The position numbers and the translations under genes are program-made. DNA of 64,000 bases from Petrosia ficiformis (lineage: Eukaryota > Porifera > Demospongiae > Haplosclerida > Petrosiidae): contig OX345636.1 of assembly GCA_947044365.1 (NCBI GenBank), positions 59,027,537 to 59,091,536 on the forward strand, written 5' to 3'. The notes under the pieces are model-generated. The model ran no database searches, was not told the DNA's origin, and saw only the letters and a list, made by a program, of their open reading frames with translations. Shown one piece after another: positions 13,151 to 23,715 of the stretch. Within the stretch, counting starts at the first letter, position 1. Every line of letters begins with the position of its first letter.

Positions 13151-14339
13151 ACACTACAATTTAATGGGTTCTGTCTTCATGTAACCATTGTGTGATTATG
13201 TCATCATAATAATTATCATAACATTATTCTATACAGTATCATTGTTAGTATTGGGTGTGGTTTTATATTTTATAGAATCAAATGTGTTTCTATTTATAGT
13301 AGTGAATGGTTACATGAACAAACTGTCAGTTAATATCTCATTTGTAATTTATAATGTATGGATTGCCATCTTTTCAAGCTATCCTCTGAATTAATTCACA
13401 TATTCTATAATCAATACATTTTCAGTGGTCCTAATGGTGTGGATGTTCCATTGTATATTGTGTTATATTTGGTGTTTATTATGTTAATTATGTTAGTGGA
13501 ATTAGGAACTGATAGGCACATTGATTTAAAAAATGGCACTCTAACTTTGTAATGATATTCATAACTTTTATTAATTTTTAAAAACATATTTTGACAGCAT
13601 AGTTTCCCCAGTATATATAGTATTGCATATCGCTGCCAAAAATATTGTGATACGATATATTTGAAATAACTACATGTACATGTAGGTGAATGCAGGGTAT
13701 TGAAAGTAAGTGTTAGCACTGAGCAGTTATATAATTCCATGGTGATGGTGGTAGGTTGCATTATTGAGATTTAAAAGGCTGTTTCACAGTGACATATATA
13801 CATGTACATGTATATCCAATAAGGTTGTGTACTGGCAGTCTCTTATGCTATTGTCTTCACAATTGAATGCTATACAGGTGTTTTCTACTCAGTCGCTAAC
13901 AAATGCAGCCCAGAAGAATTTGAGATGCTCAGCGCTATCTCTCTCTGTATGCATATAATATTATAATTATGTAGCTCTGACTTCAAGTAGTCTTGTTGTA
14001 GGTCTTCTTCTCATGATGTCATATCTCTTCATTGAGATTCACACGTATGTATTTTTACAGGTGTATGTTTATTATGATCGATAATATAAAAAGCATACCG
14101 TACATGTACATGTAAATACACAATGTAAAGAGAATATAAATTATTATCGTCAATAATATAAAATGCATTTACAGACAAACACACTTGACTTATTAGGTTA
14201 AGGTCACTAATGCTCACAATAATAGTAGTATTTATAATATATTTATATTTCATTAATCATGTGTGAATAGAATACTTTGAAATGGCTATATTTAGTTTCA
14301 GCTATTAAACAATTCTGTTTGTTTAATTCACTATGTACA

Positions 14340-14660
14340 TGTGTATATGAATAAAATAATAGAGTCAAATTATACTTTCACATGTGACCTATACTTTCAA
14401 ATGAAATAAGTAATGAATCTGTATAGGTGAGCATATCCTATTGTCACTATAAAACTATCATGATATCACAGAATCCTTGACTTGTTACTACAAATGCAAT
14501 CAAAATGTGGAAGGCTACATCACTTGAATGATAAAATCATAGATTTTCATAGCTTAATTAATAGTTTTTACAAAGCAGCTGACTATTAAAATAACATGTT
14601 CATGTAGTTTGGTGGTTATAGTATTACTTGCTTATCCATGTGTACTGTAATAAACTATTA
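14340..14660. repeat. inverted copy of 2880-3190
   Basis: TACTTTCACATGTGACCTATAC and GAATCTGTATAGGTGAGCAT here are the reverse complements of sequence at about 3090-3150. The similarity is high but interrupted. Confidence 0.7.
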
Positions 14661-14831
14661 CTGTAGAGTGTAGAATCATTCTTGGTATATGTACATCTAA
14701 TATGTACTATAGTAAGAATATGACCTATAGTATTAACATGTACCTATTATACATGTATGTAGATACAACAAAGATTTGTACTGATGGGATAGCATTATAA
14801 TTATAAGTCAAACTTGTAAATTGTAATGGAA

Positions 14832-14876
14832 TAATTTCATTACTTATTTCATTACTTATTTCATTACTCTCATTAC
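14832..14876. repeat. short tandem repeat, TTTCATTACTTA units
   Basis: Three consecutive TTTCATTACTTA-type units followed by CTCATTAC. Confidence 0.7.
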
Positions 14877-15169
14877 AATATATAAGTTTGATCACATGAC
14901 TGTGTATTCAAAAATGTCACATCTAAATCCTGCAATAAAACAAACTGTAACAAAGGCTATATAGCATCCCAGATACACATGTACAGGGTGTATATACCAT
15001 CCTTCTACAACCTTCTAATCTAATCAAACTTGTTTGGTCATGTGACTAACTTGTTGAAATATTTGACAGAAATTATGTAATAATAGAAAAGAAATTAATA
15101 ATAGATTATATAATTATTACATGCATGCATATATAATTTATATAAATGAATATCAGCGCATTGTCCCCC

Positions 15170-15660
15170 CTTGCCATCTTCTGGCCAACATTCCTACTAC
15201 AGTGACGTTTATTATCTAGGTCTTGTAATGTCCAATCTGATTGCTCAGTTTATTAATTGATCATATATATGACTTGGTATATTCCAAAAGGGCATATCAA
15301 AATTAATTAACAAGCTATAGCGAGGGCTGTGAAGTGTCCTGGATGCCAACCTTCTACCATCATCTGGAGACTGTGATTCACCACGGTAATAACAAAGATT
15401 CAAATACATGTCAATCAGGTGACATTCACCTGATTATGATATCAATGCATCAGGAATGTTTACCCAAGTTACCAGACTGTGTTTCGCCGTGGCGCATGTC
15501 AGTCTGTAGACGAGACTAGCCACCATTGGAGACTGTGCTTCACCACAGATGTGACATACATAGATTAGTAATACACATAGATGGAGCGAATCAGGTGACT
15601 GATTATGACATCACTGATGATGCGCGCAGCTGTTAACTTGCGTCTAATCAGCACTGTACA
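15170..15660. repeat. dispersed repeat with AATCAGGTGA segments
   Basis: Contains GAGACTGTG and GACGAGACTAGCCA segments followed by AATCAGGTGA...TCACCTGATTATGA. A related copy is at 31480-31700, and parts of the start resemble 7930-8000 and 22640-22700. No coding region was recognised. Confidence 0.55.
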
Positions 15661-15829
15661 TGCACTTACATGTACTTCTTGTACATACTTGTATTAGATG
15701 TTCATACTGTAGTACATGTACATATACACACTATGATATTGTTATAATATTTATATAGATTGCCGATATAAATTTGGGGTGGGACTGGAGCCTCCCTTTT
15801 TTCTTCTCCTGTACTTGTGCTATACATAC

Positions 15830-16130
15830 ATTATAAGATACATGTACATGTACATGTTCATACTGTATGTATATTAGTACTTACATGTATACTTGTTATA
15901 ATGCTTGTTGATTATAATACATGTACATGTACCATGTATAATACAGTAACATGTACATACATGTACATGTAGTACATTTACATACATGTACATACAGTGT
16001 ATACTGTAATACATGTATATAGTACATATGCTATTGTACATTTTGTAACTAGAATACATGTACATGTACATACATGTACAATAATTCATGTTAATACTAT
16101 AAATCATTTTCTTACTATACTACATTCATG
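15830..16130. repeat. ACATGT-rich cluster
   Basis: Collinear with 2500-2820, but with many hexamer-length differences. Confidence 0.75.
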
Positions 16131-16136
16131 TACATA

Positions 16137-16280
16137 GCAACTCTCATTTTTCATTTTTTCATTGTCTCAGGTGTCTGTCTTTCTTTCTTTCTTTCTTTCT
16201 TTCTTTCAGATAACATATGTATTAGATGTACATAGGATAGTGCATGTACATGTACGTACATGTACATGATATTATCAGGA

Positions 16281-16320
<40 letters not shown>

Positions 16321-16357
16321 CACCTGAGGCAATGGAAAAATGAAAAATGAGAGTTGC
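16137..16357. mobile_element. foldback element with CTTT/AAAG arms
   Basis: The left arm GCAACTCTCATTTTTCATT... followed by CTCAGGTGTC and a CTTT run is matched in inverse order by an AAAG run, GACACCTGAGG and AATGAGAGTTGC. The arms are about 70-90 nt with a loop of about 50-60 nt, so a long hairpin is possible. A single arm (AAAG run plus GACACCTGAGGC) occurs at 27270-27338. Confidence 0.7.
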
Positions 16358-18099
16358 ATGTACACAATATAGTAATCATATATTATGTGAGCATAAACAA
16401 TATACATATGTAGCTTAATATTTGTGTTCAGTAGTATCTAGTAAGCTTTTATGAGTCAAAAACATTAGAATGATTTTGCCCCTTTTTTGGGTAAATGCAT
16501 ATAGACAAAGTAATGGGAATATTGAAAGGGTGTCCTCTTCCTTTTGAGGATTTAAACGAAGGGGAAAGTACATATATGTACTATTTTGGGTTTTCTGGGA
16601 TCCAGTAAACCCACACATGTATTCAAGATTGTATTTGAGACGGTAGATGTAGTGTTTCTCTTCCTGAATGAATGTACATTGTGATAGTAACATTACCTCA
16701 TGATAAGACACAAACAGACTGAATGTTATACATTAAACATCTCTCCTGATACTATACATAGACTATTCATAAATAAATCAGTGTACAGTGTTCTCAACAG
16801 GATTTTAGTATTTGTAGTACATGTAGAAAAATGATTAATTTATTATAAGATTTAATAGGTGTGGCTAAGTTTCTTGTATCATGCCACAAGTTAGTAGGAA
16901 AACGATGAGTGATAGTGGTGTAGGCTTAATTCCAGAGCTGAAATGATGGACCAGCACCACAACCTAAAAGCCTAGTGAGAACGTACCCTGCTAGTATATT
17001 GTCTAATATATGTACATGTATACGTTACAAGTGAGGACACACGATTAAGGAGAACAATTTTCAGTCCCAATTGGCCTCTTGACAATCTTTGTAGTTAAAA
17101 AACGTCATCCTTTTTATATAAATTATAAGTACTGTGTACCTTACTGATCTGTCCATTCAACAATAAACTGTTAACACTACAATTTAATGGGTTCTGTCTT
17201 CATGTAACCATTGTGTGATTATATCATCATTATCATTATCATATACAGTACTTGTTGTGTGTAATATTTGTATCTATGGATTTTCTCCTTGTCTTGGAAA
17301 GGTAATCGAGTGTTTCAACTGTTAATTGTAGAACTCCAGCATTTCTCATAATGGCACTGTGGTCAGTGTTAATATTGTAGATGTGTAGTTGTGGTTATAC
17401 CACATGCTGTATGTAAACTACACTTGACAGGTGTGGTATAACTAGTAGTTGTGTGAAGACAAGCTAACTAATGTTGGGTTGTTGCAAAGTAAAAAGTGGT
17501 TATTTGGACAAGTGGACAAGTGTTAATTTCTAGTCCTAAGGGAAATATCAATTTGGATACAATTGTTTCTAAATTAATATAATTACTACATGTAATGTGA
17601 TATTGTAATTTGAAAACAATGGGATCAAAATTTACCTTGAAATGTCACGTGGAAATCACATACATGTAATAGTACATGTATTACATAAGGAATCATTTTG
17701 GATAATGTAATAGTATTACATAAGGAATCACCCAATCCACAACCCACTTAGTTTATCTTAAATTACATGTATTATATAATTTATAGTGAGTGTACTGTAT
17801 AGCTGTTTTTATTCATGGTAAGAGAAAAACTGTTCCATTAGCGACGTACATGTATTTCACACACGCGATTGTAGTCAATTGAAGAACACATAAATACATT
17901 TCCGTGAACTGTTATTTACACCTTCTTCAATCTACTGCGAAATTAAGTGAAAATAAACTCCCCTGGAAAAACACCCACTATATGGTACAAGTGTATATAA
18001 AATCATTTCCCTATGCACCTAATTGCTAATTACATGTACTGTATGTGCCTTACTAGTCATGAGGACAGAGGAAAAGATATAAACATGAAAAGTGTATAA

Positions 18100-18290
18100 A
18101 ACATTTTATGGCCCGTAAGGCCATCCCTATGATTGCTTTCCCATGGGTTCGATGTATGCAAACATAATTATATATATATATATATATTCCGGGTACTCAA
18201 GCGCTCGGTCAATTAATAGGCGTGGCACGTAAAAGTACACGCACTCGAGCTCTACAGACCAGCAGAAAAAAAACTGTGTAGCTTACTTAG
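18100..18290. repeat. dispersed repeat with ATGGCCCGTAAGGCCATCCC
   Basis: Related copies lie at 65-215 (+) and about 39780-40010 (inverted). Common parts are the GGGCCAT/ATGGCCC start, GCTTTCC(C/G), an AT tract and TCGGTCAATTAA. The ends are not clear enough to name a transposon class. Confidence 0.6.
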
Positions 18291-18473
18291 GAACTGGAAC
18301 TAATAGCTAGCTATTCTTTCTAAAAGTTCTACAAGGTCCTTTAAAAGGTAAACAGAGTATACATGTAGATAATCAAAATAATAAGGCTGATGTGTTTCAG
18401 GCACGATAAAAGTGTATGAAACGTTTTACCTAAGTCATTTCAGTGGGTGTGGTCAATTATTTTATGTTCTTAA

Positions 18474-19504
18474 CCGATTCACCGCGGAATTAATTTTTGT
18501 AATTCTACGTTACAAACGCTAAATTAAATCTTAAAAAATTTCAAATTTACATATCTGTTTACAAAACCGGTTATAACTGCTTATGTGTACAATTTTTGTA
18601 TGGCATCGATTGCGTCATCGATCAGACCACTTTTTTCTGAGCAGAAAGGTACCAAACACGAAGGACTTTGAGTCAAGAATGTAGAGAAACGGAGGGATAT
18701 ACAGGTTGGTGTTTGTTGTTAGTACAATTTGTGTGTAAAGTAGCTATTGTAGGATTATAAAATTGTCTAAGTAACATTATAGAGACCAGTACTATATATA
18801 TATATATTATGCAGGTATAAATATATATTATACATATATATAATTGTTATAGTGTAATTATAATAATTATTATTATATGTATAAAGAAGACTATGCATGC
18901 ATAAATATGAACTGGACTCTATTATGTTGAAGGGTTGTTCCTGTGATGAATTAGAAAACAGTGTGTTGTGTGATCTCCTGTGGGACACAAGTACTTGCTG
19001 CACTCCTCACAGAGCTCAAAAGTCTCTTCTTTTATGTTTTATTATGTGTTGGAATGCCAACAATGTCTAACACAACAATATTGTTATTGGCTGTTTTCTT
19101 TTTTGTAGGGTGTGTTACTAGATGTGATGATCCACAGTAGGTTCTTCAACTGGCCATAACAGCAAGATAAAACATCCCAAGAAATAAATAATACTATCTA
19201 TAAAAGAATTATTTATTCTATTGTTATTACAATAATTAGTCACATGTAAACAAAAAAAGACACGTGTACTTTACACGTGGATTTTTTCAATTTTTCTTTA
19301 AGAAATGTCCTATTAAACAGTACATGAAAGTTGTAGCGTATATGTTCGTATATCATCTGTGAAAGTTACAGCGCTGTACTGTGGACCGTTCGTGAGTTAG
19401 ACGTGTTTGAAGTGGGTGTGTCAGATTTGTCGCATTTATGCGACAACCGCGTTTACAGTACATAAATCTTTTGTCGCATAAATGCGACAACGGCGGTGAA
19501 TCGG
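18474..19504. mobile_element. piggyBac-like element, 1.03 kb
   Basis: Flanked by TTAA (18470-18473 and 19505-19508) with ends CCGATTCACCGC and the exact inverse GCGGTGAATCGG. Two complementary hairpin motifs, GTCGCATTTATGCGAC (19429-19444) and GTCGCATAAATGCGAC (19473-19488), lie close to the right end. A decayed transposase C-terminus is on the minus strand (18943-19074). Confidence 0.75.
18943..19074 (-). pseudogene. piggyBac transposase C-terminal zinc-ribbon relic
   Basis: The minus-strand translation gives C-V-R-H-C-W-H, two stops, then K-E-E-T-F-E-L-C-E-E-C-S-K-Y-L-C-P-T and H-C-F-L-I-H-H. The spacing C-x2/3-C ... E-T ... C-x2-C-x4-C ... C-F-x2-x-H matches the cysteine-rich zinc ribbon at the C-terminus of piggyBac transposases. 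Two stops and the lack of any upstream catalytic domain make it a relic. Confidence 0.55.
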
Positions 19505-19766
19505 TTAACTAAGTTGTTATGTATTCTAGTAAAGAAGTAAAGAGAATTTAGTTGAATCAGCTGTACTTTCAAATCATAGGCTATTGTTGTTAATTCAGTT
19601 TCATCGATTTGTGGACAAGCAGTGCATGATTTCATTCCGGGGCCCTACTTTTCAATCTAATTCATTATCTTATCAATACAATGAAACTTTCATAATGTAA
19701 ATGCCATCAGGAAAGTTTTGAAAGGGCTTATATGATGGTCCAGACAATTAGGTACCTTATAAGGGC

Positions 19767-20093
19767 AGTGTACAATATTTGATGTGAATTTTGGCTGGCC
19801 ATGATAGCCAACCAAGGTGATATTTGATTGGCCATTTTTTTTGCATTGCTTGGACATGTGACTACTTGTACAATATGCATACATGTATATATACATGTAT
19901 GTTACAAATTATTAGTGATATTGTCATTAAACATAATGTCTAATTTTTACAAAATGATACTAATCAACCCAACATTTTTCTCATTTTATAAAAATTGACT
20001 GGTTACAATGACCAACCAATTGCCCATTTGAATGGTCATTCTAATTATTTGCTCGAAAAATGGCCGATGGCCGACTGTAATATTGTATACTGC
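19767..20093. mobile_element. 327-bp TIR element with an empty paralogous site
   Basis: The inverted ends are AGTGTACAATATT and AATATTGTATACTGC. AAGGGC is present on both sides (19761-19766 and 20094-20099). The paralogous sequence near 30865-30880 reads straight through with one AAGGGC and no element. The superfamily is uncertain because the exact duplication length (5 or 6) is ambiguous. Confidence 0.65.
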
Positions 20094-21251
20094 AAGGGCA
20101 TTATTAAGTGTAGCTTCTGATTTTATAATAGTGATGTGGTAGTTCATTACATTTGTTTATCACATCAGTTCAGTTTGACTAACTTCGTTTGTATCTATTC
20201 TGAAGGAGGAGAGCACATGCAACTCAAATTGACCTTAATATAAAATAGTTATGAATTAATTCAAATAATTGAATATAGGACAAATTTTCCCCAAAAATAA
20301 TTCAATCCAATGTTTATCTTTAATCACTTGCTTTTATGCCATTTTATACAATAACATTTGTTATCAGGAAGAGCTATTATTAATCTCCTTACATGTATAT
20401 ACTGAATTTCATTAATTTCCAGTACAAATGGTGGACTTATGAGCTAATTATTAATTTGATAAAAATTATTTTACAGGAAAGTGTCCTTTTCCAAACATTA
20501 GATCACATGTTGTATGCTATCATGTACATATATATTTTGTGGAAAACACTTTTTCTACATAAGATATACATGCTCCACACATGTATACACATGCTTTAGT
20601 AATTCCTAAGAAGTTTTGTGATAATAACAATTAAACAATGATTACCATACCCTTCCGCCTACTCTTCGCAGTGAGGGTAACAACAATACACATACATAAC
20701 CACTATTAATTAATTTATATTCACATGTCACCTGAAATAATTGGAACAGAGTGTTTGTATAAATGTAGCATTGTTAAGTAAATTCTTAGCTTGATACACC
20801 TACTATTATTATACTATATATAAGAGAACAACTACATTTTGTATTTAGTAATAACAACTATTGATCTTCCAGATAATAAATTCTATCATCTTTTATAATT
20901 AATAATGAACATTTTAATAATAATCATTTGTTTTATGTAGATATTCTCTTTTGTATACATTATACACATGTATCATGTACTTTTATATCTTCATTGTATC
21001 TAATTCAGATTATAAAGAGTATCACCATACCATTGTGTATACTTACATAATCTTGTTTGAATTCTCATTAGTTTATATATTATAATTCAGTTACATTCCT
21101 CCCTACTTAATCAACATGATGTTAAATGTAGTATCCTATCAAGACACTAAATTGTTTAATATAATTATGATTAGTAAATGAGTCATGCATTTCTAATATG
21201 AATTGATTGTACAAATTCTAAAGAATTACTTTTATTATTTCTTTTACATAG

Positions 21252-21350
21252 GATGGATGGACACCTACTCATAAGGCTGCTTTTTACAACAGTGTAGATG
21301 CACTATCTGCACTAATACGTCATGGATCAAATCTAGATACACGGAATAAT
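21252..21350 (+). CDS. ankyrin-repeat exon B (one complete 33-residue repeat)
   Basis: A 99-nt phase 0-0 exon with acceptor AG at 21250-21251 and donor GTTAGT from 21351. The translation starts D-G-W-T-P-T-H-K-A-A and continues with V-D-A-L-S-A-L-I-R-H-G-S-N-L, a clear ankyrin repeat. It is the second member of the tandem exon series and lies 14,421 nt downstream of exon A. It differs from exon C (36255) at 12 bases by my count, 9 of them changing amino acids, while the adjoining introns are nearly unchanged. Function beyond protein binding cannot be told. Confidence 0.9.
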
Positions 21351-22719
21351 GTTAGTTCTAATAACACACTATACTATAGTATTCATTATGTTATTGTACA
21401 AATTCCGGTGGTAATACGTACATATTTTTATTAGTAATTGAATTTTGTGATTATAAAGAAGGGCTAATCTACTATACAGATCTGTGTTATAATATATAAA
21501 TACCTTGCATGATATAACAGTGTCACAAGTATGATATTTACATAGAGTATGATTTACATTTGTCTCCAGTAATATAATGTAAATGGACTAATTGTGTGTA
21601 CATGTAGTATTACTAGTAATTAGTCTTGTTTTGGTATACATGTGGTTAATATGTATACAAGAATGTGTACACATGTGTCTAGTAATTAGTCTGGTGGCAC
21701 TGCCCCTTCACTGGTAGGATGAAGGGTCTGGTACATATTACTAGATTGCTCCATCTCAAACCGCACTTTTATGAGCACCACCTCAAAAGTAACAAATACA
21801 ATGGTCAATGTATAATTATGAATGTTATTATACATGTACAGCTGTATTTTGTAAAAAGGGACCTTGTTCAGCAATTAAACACTTACTTTTAATAACTCAC
21901 TATTCAGCCATTTTGCACAGGAAGCCAATAAATAATAGTGGTATTATAGATAATAGTGGTAATATAGATAATAGTGGTAATGTTAGAGAAATGAGTAAAT
22001 TTACACAATCTACTAATGATTTCAGTTGTCCATTCATTGTTTACATCATGGATTAAGTTTATTATTCTATAGGTTTTGCTAGAGTTTACGATGATTCTAA
22101 AATGTGATAGAATTACAGATATTGTTGTACACAAGTTGGGATAAATATTATTCCATTATTCTGGACTATTACCAGTATTACCTATAATACCACTATTATT
22201 TATTATAAGATCTCTATGAATTAGTATCCTCTCTAGACGGCCACACCCCCACAGTGAAAAACAGTCTGGTAGCTTTGGTCAACATTCCTGGCACATGCAG
22301 TGACATCCCATTCCTTGTATTTGTATTGTACATGTATAATCAGATTACTCAGTGTATTACATGTAATTGATCACATGACTGTGTGTATTTAAAAATGTCA
22401 TATCAAACTCCTGCAATGAAACAAATGGTAATAAAGGCTATATAGCATCCCAGATACCATCCTTCCTAATCTAATCAAACTTGTTTGGTCATGTGACTAA
22501 CTTGTTGAAAGCACTAGTTATAACTGCGTGTAGAAATTATTAATTATATAATAATAGAAATTTATAATTACATGTACATGTATAATTATATTTATTACAT
22601 GCATGCATATACAATTTATATACTGTACATGAATGAATATCAGAGCATTGTCCCCCCTTCTCATCCTTTGGTCAACATTCCTACTCATTGATGTTTATCA
22701 TCCCGATTTTATGGTACTA

Positions 22720-22880
22720 CCATCATTACTGTAGTGTGTACATGTACAAATGAACATCTACTACATGTACATGTACATGTAGATGGTCATTGCTGTAGAG
22801 TGTACATGTACAAATGAACATCTACTACATGTACATGTAGATGGTACTACCATCATTACTGTAGTGTGTACATGTACATG
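22720..22880. repeat. palindromic tandem repeat (about 65-nt units)
   Basis: Units contain GTGTACATGTACAAATGAACATCTACTACATG...GTAGATGGT. The part ACATCTACTACATGTACATG plus GTAGATGG is nearly self-complementary. The two open frames on opposite strands here are an effect of the palindromes. Confidence 0.7.
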
Positions 22881-23501
22881 TACTACATGTACAGGTATTA
22901 TAAAGTCAACAAGTTTTATAATAACAAGTATAAGTACTAGTATATATGTATACAGTGTATACATGTATATTATACATACAGTATGAACATGTAGTCATGC
23001 ACTTAGTCTCATGTGGCTGACATGCAATGTATCATAAAATGAGGCAATGTCGGGGAAATTGTAACATTTCTGCTGGAAGATTTGTCACAGAGCCAATCAA
23101 ATTCGTTTGGTCATATGACTTTCACCAAAAGAAAATGTATTATAGTGTAACTGGAGACTATACAGAACATTCAGACACTTGCCTTGCTGTATTGCAATAA
23201 CAAACAACCATTCTGGTTTCTGTGGCTTTATTAGATGATCTTCTATCCAACAAAATAAGTTAGAATTCTGAATGTGTTCAAATTTTAAAGATATAATAAA
23301 CCTATATTTTTTTTCAAAATCTCACTCATGTTGTGTCATGGGAATTCATCAATTAATTGACATTATTCTGGACTATTACATTCTTGTTTGAAACAAATTG
23401 TATCACAGTTTCCTCAGATGCTTCCTCATTTTATCAATATATCAGCCATGCAAGACTATTATATACTATATACATTTAGTATGTATACAAGTACATCAGT
23501 A

Positions 23502-23715
23502 TTTTTGATAAGCTTATATGGCGCAACATTGGCCCAAAGAGCTTCTTATTTGGCGCTGCACAGTTCTCTATTTGGGCCAGTGGTGCAGTTAATTATGATT
23601 ATATTGTCAGTAACAGCATTAACTCTTTGTTACTCGGCTCAAGATGTATTCTCAATGGCACACACACTAACCATTGTTGAGCCAATTTGGCCCATGCTTC
23701 AAAACTTATCAAAAA
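23502..23715. mobile_element. MITE with TTTTTGATAAG ends, cassette 2 copy
   Basis: Nearly identical to 8384-8597 and in the same cassette position, so it duplicated along with the cassette. Confidence 0.6.

Larger units (their letters stand above)
6930..21251 (+). other. 14.3-kb intron between ankyrin exons A and B
   Basis: No further ankyrin exon was found. In order the intron contains: a cassette block to about 10.1 kb with two internal related segments (7160-7440 and 8650-8900), a 214-bp MITE at 8384-8597, a Crypton recombinase relic (11835-12444), a block of unknown origin (12450-13150, repeated at 16440-17230), an inverted copy of 2880-3190 at 14340-14660, repeats at 15170-15660, a CTTT foldback element (16137-16357), a GGGCCAT-type repeat (18100-18290), a TTAA-flanked piggyBac-like element (18474-19504) and a 327-bp insertion (19767-20093). 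Confidence 0.7.
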
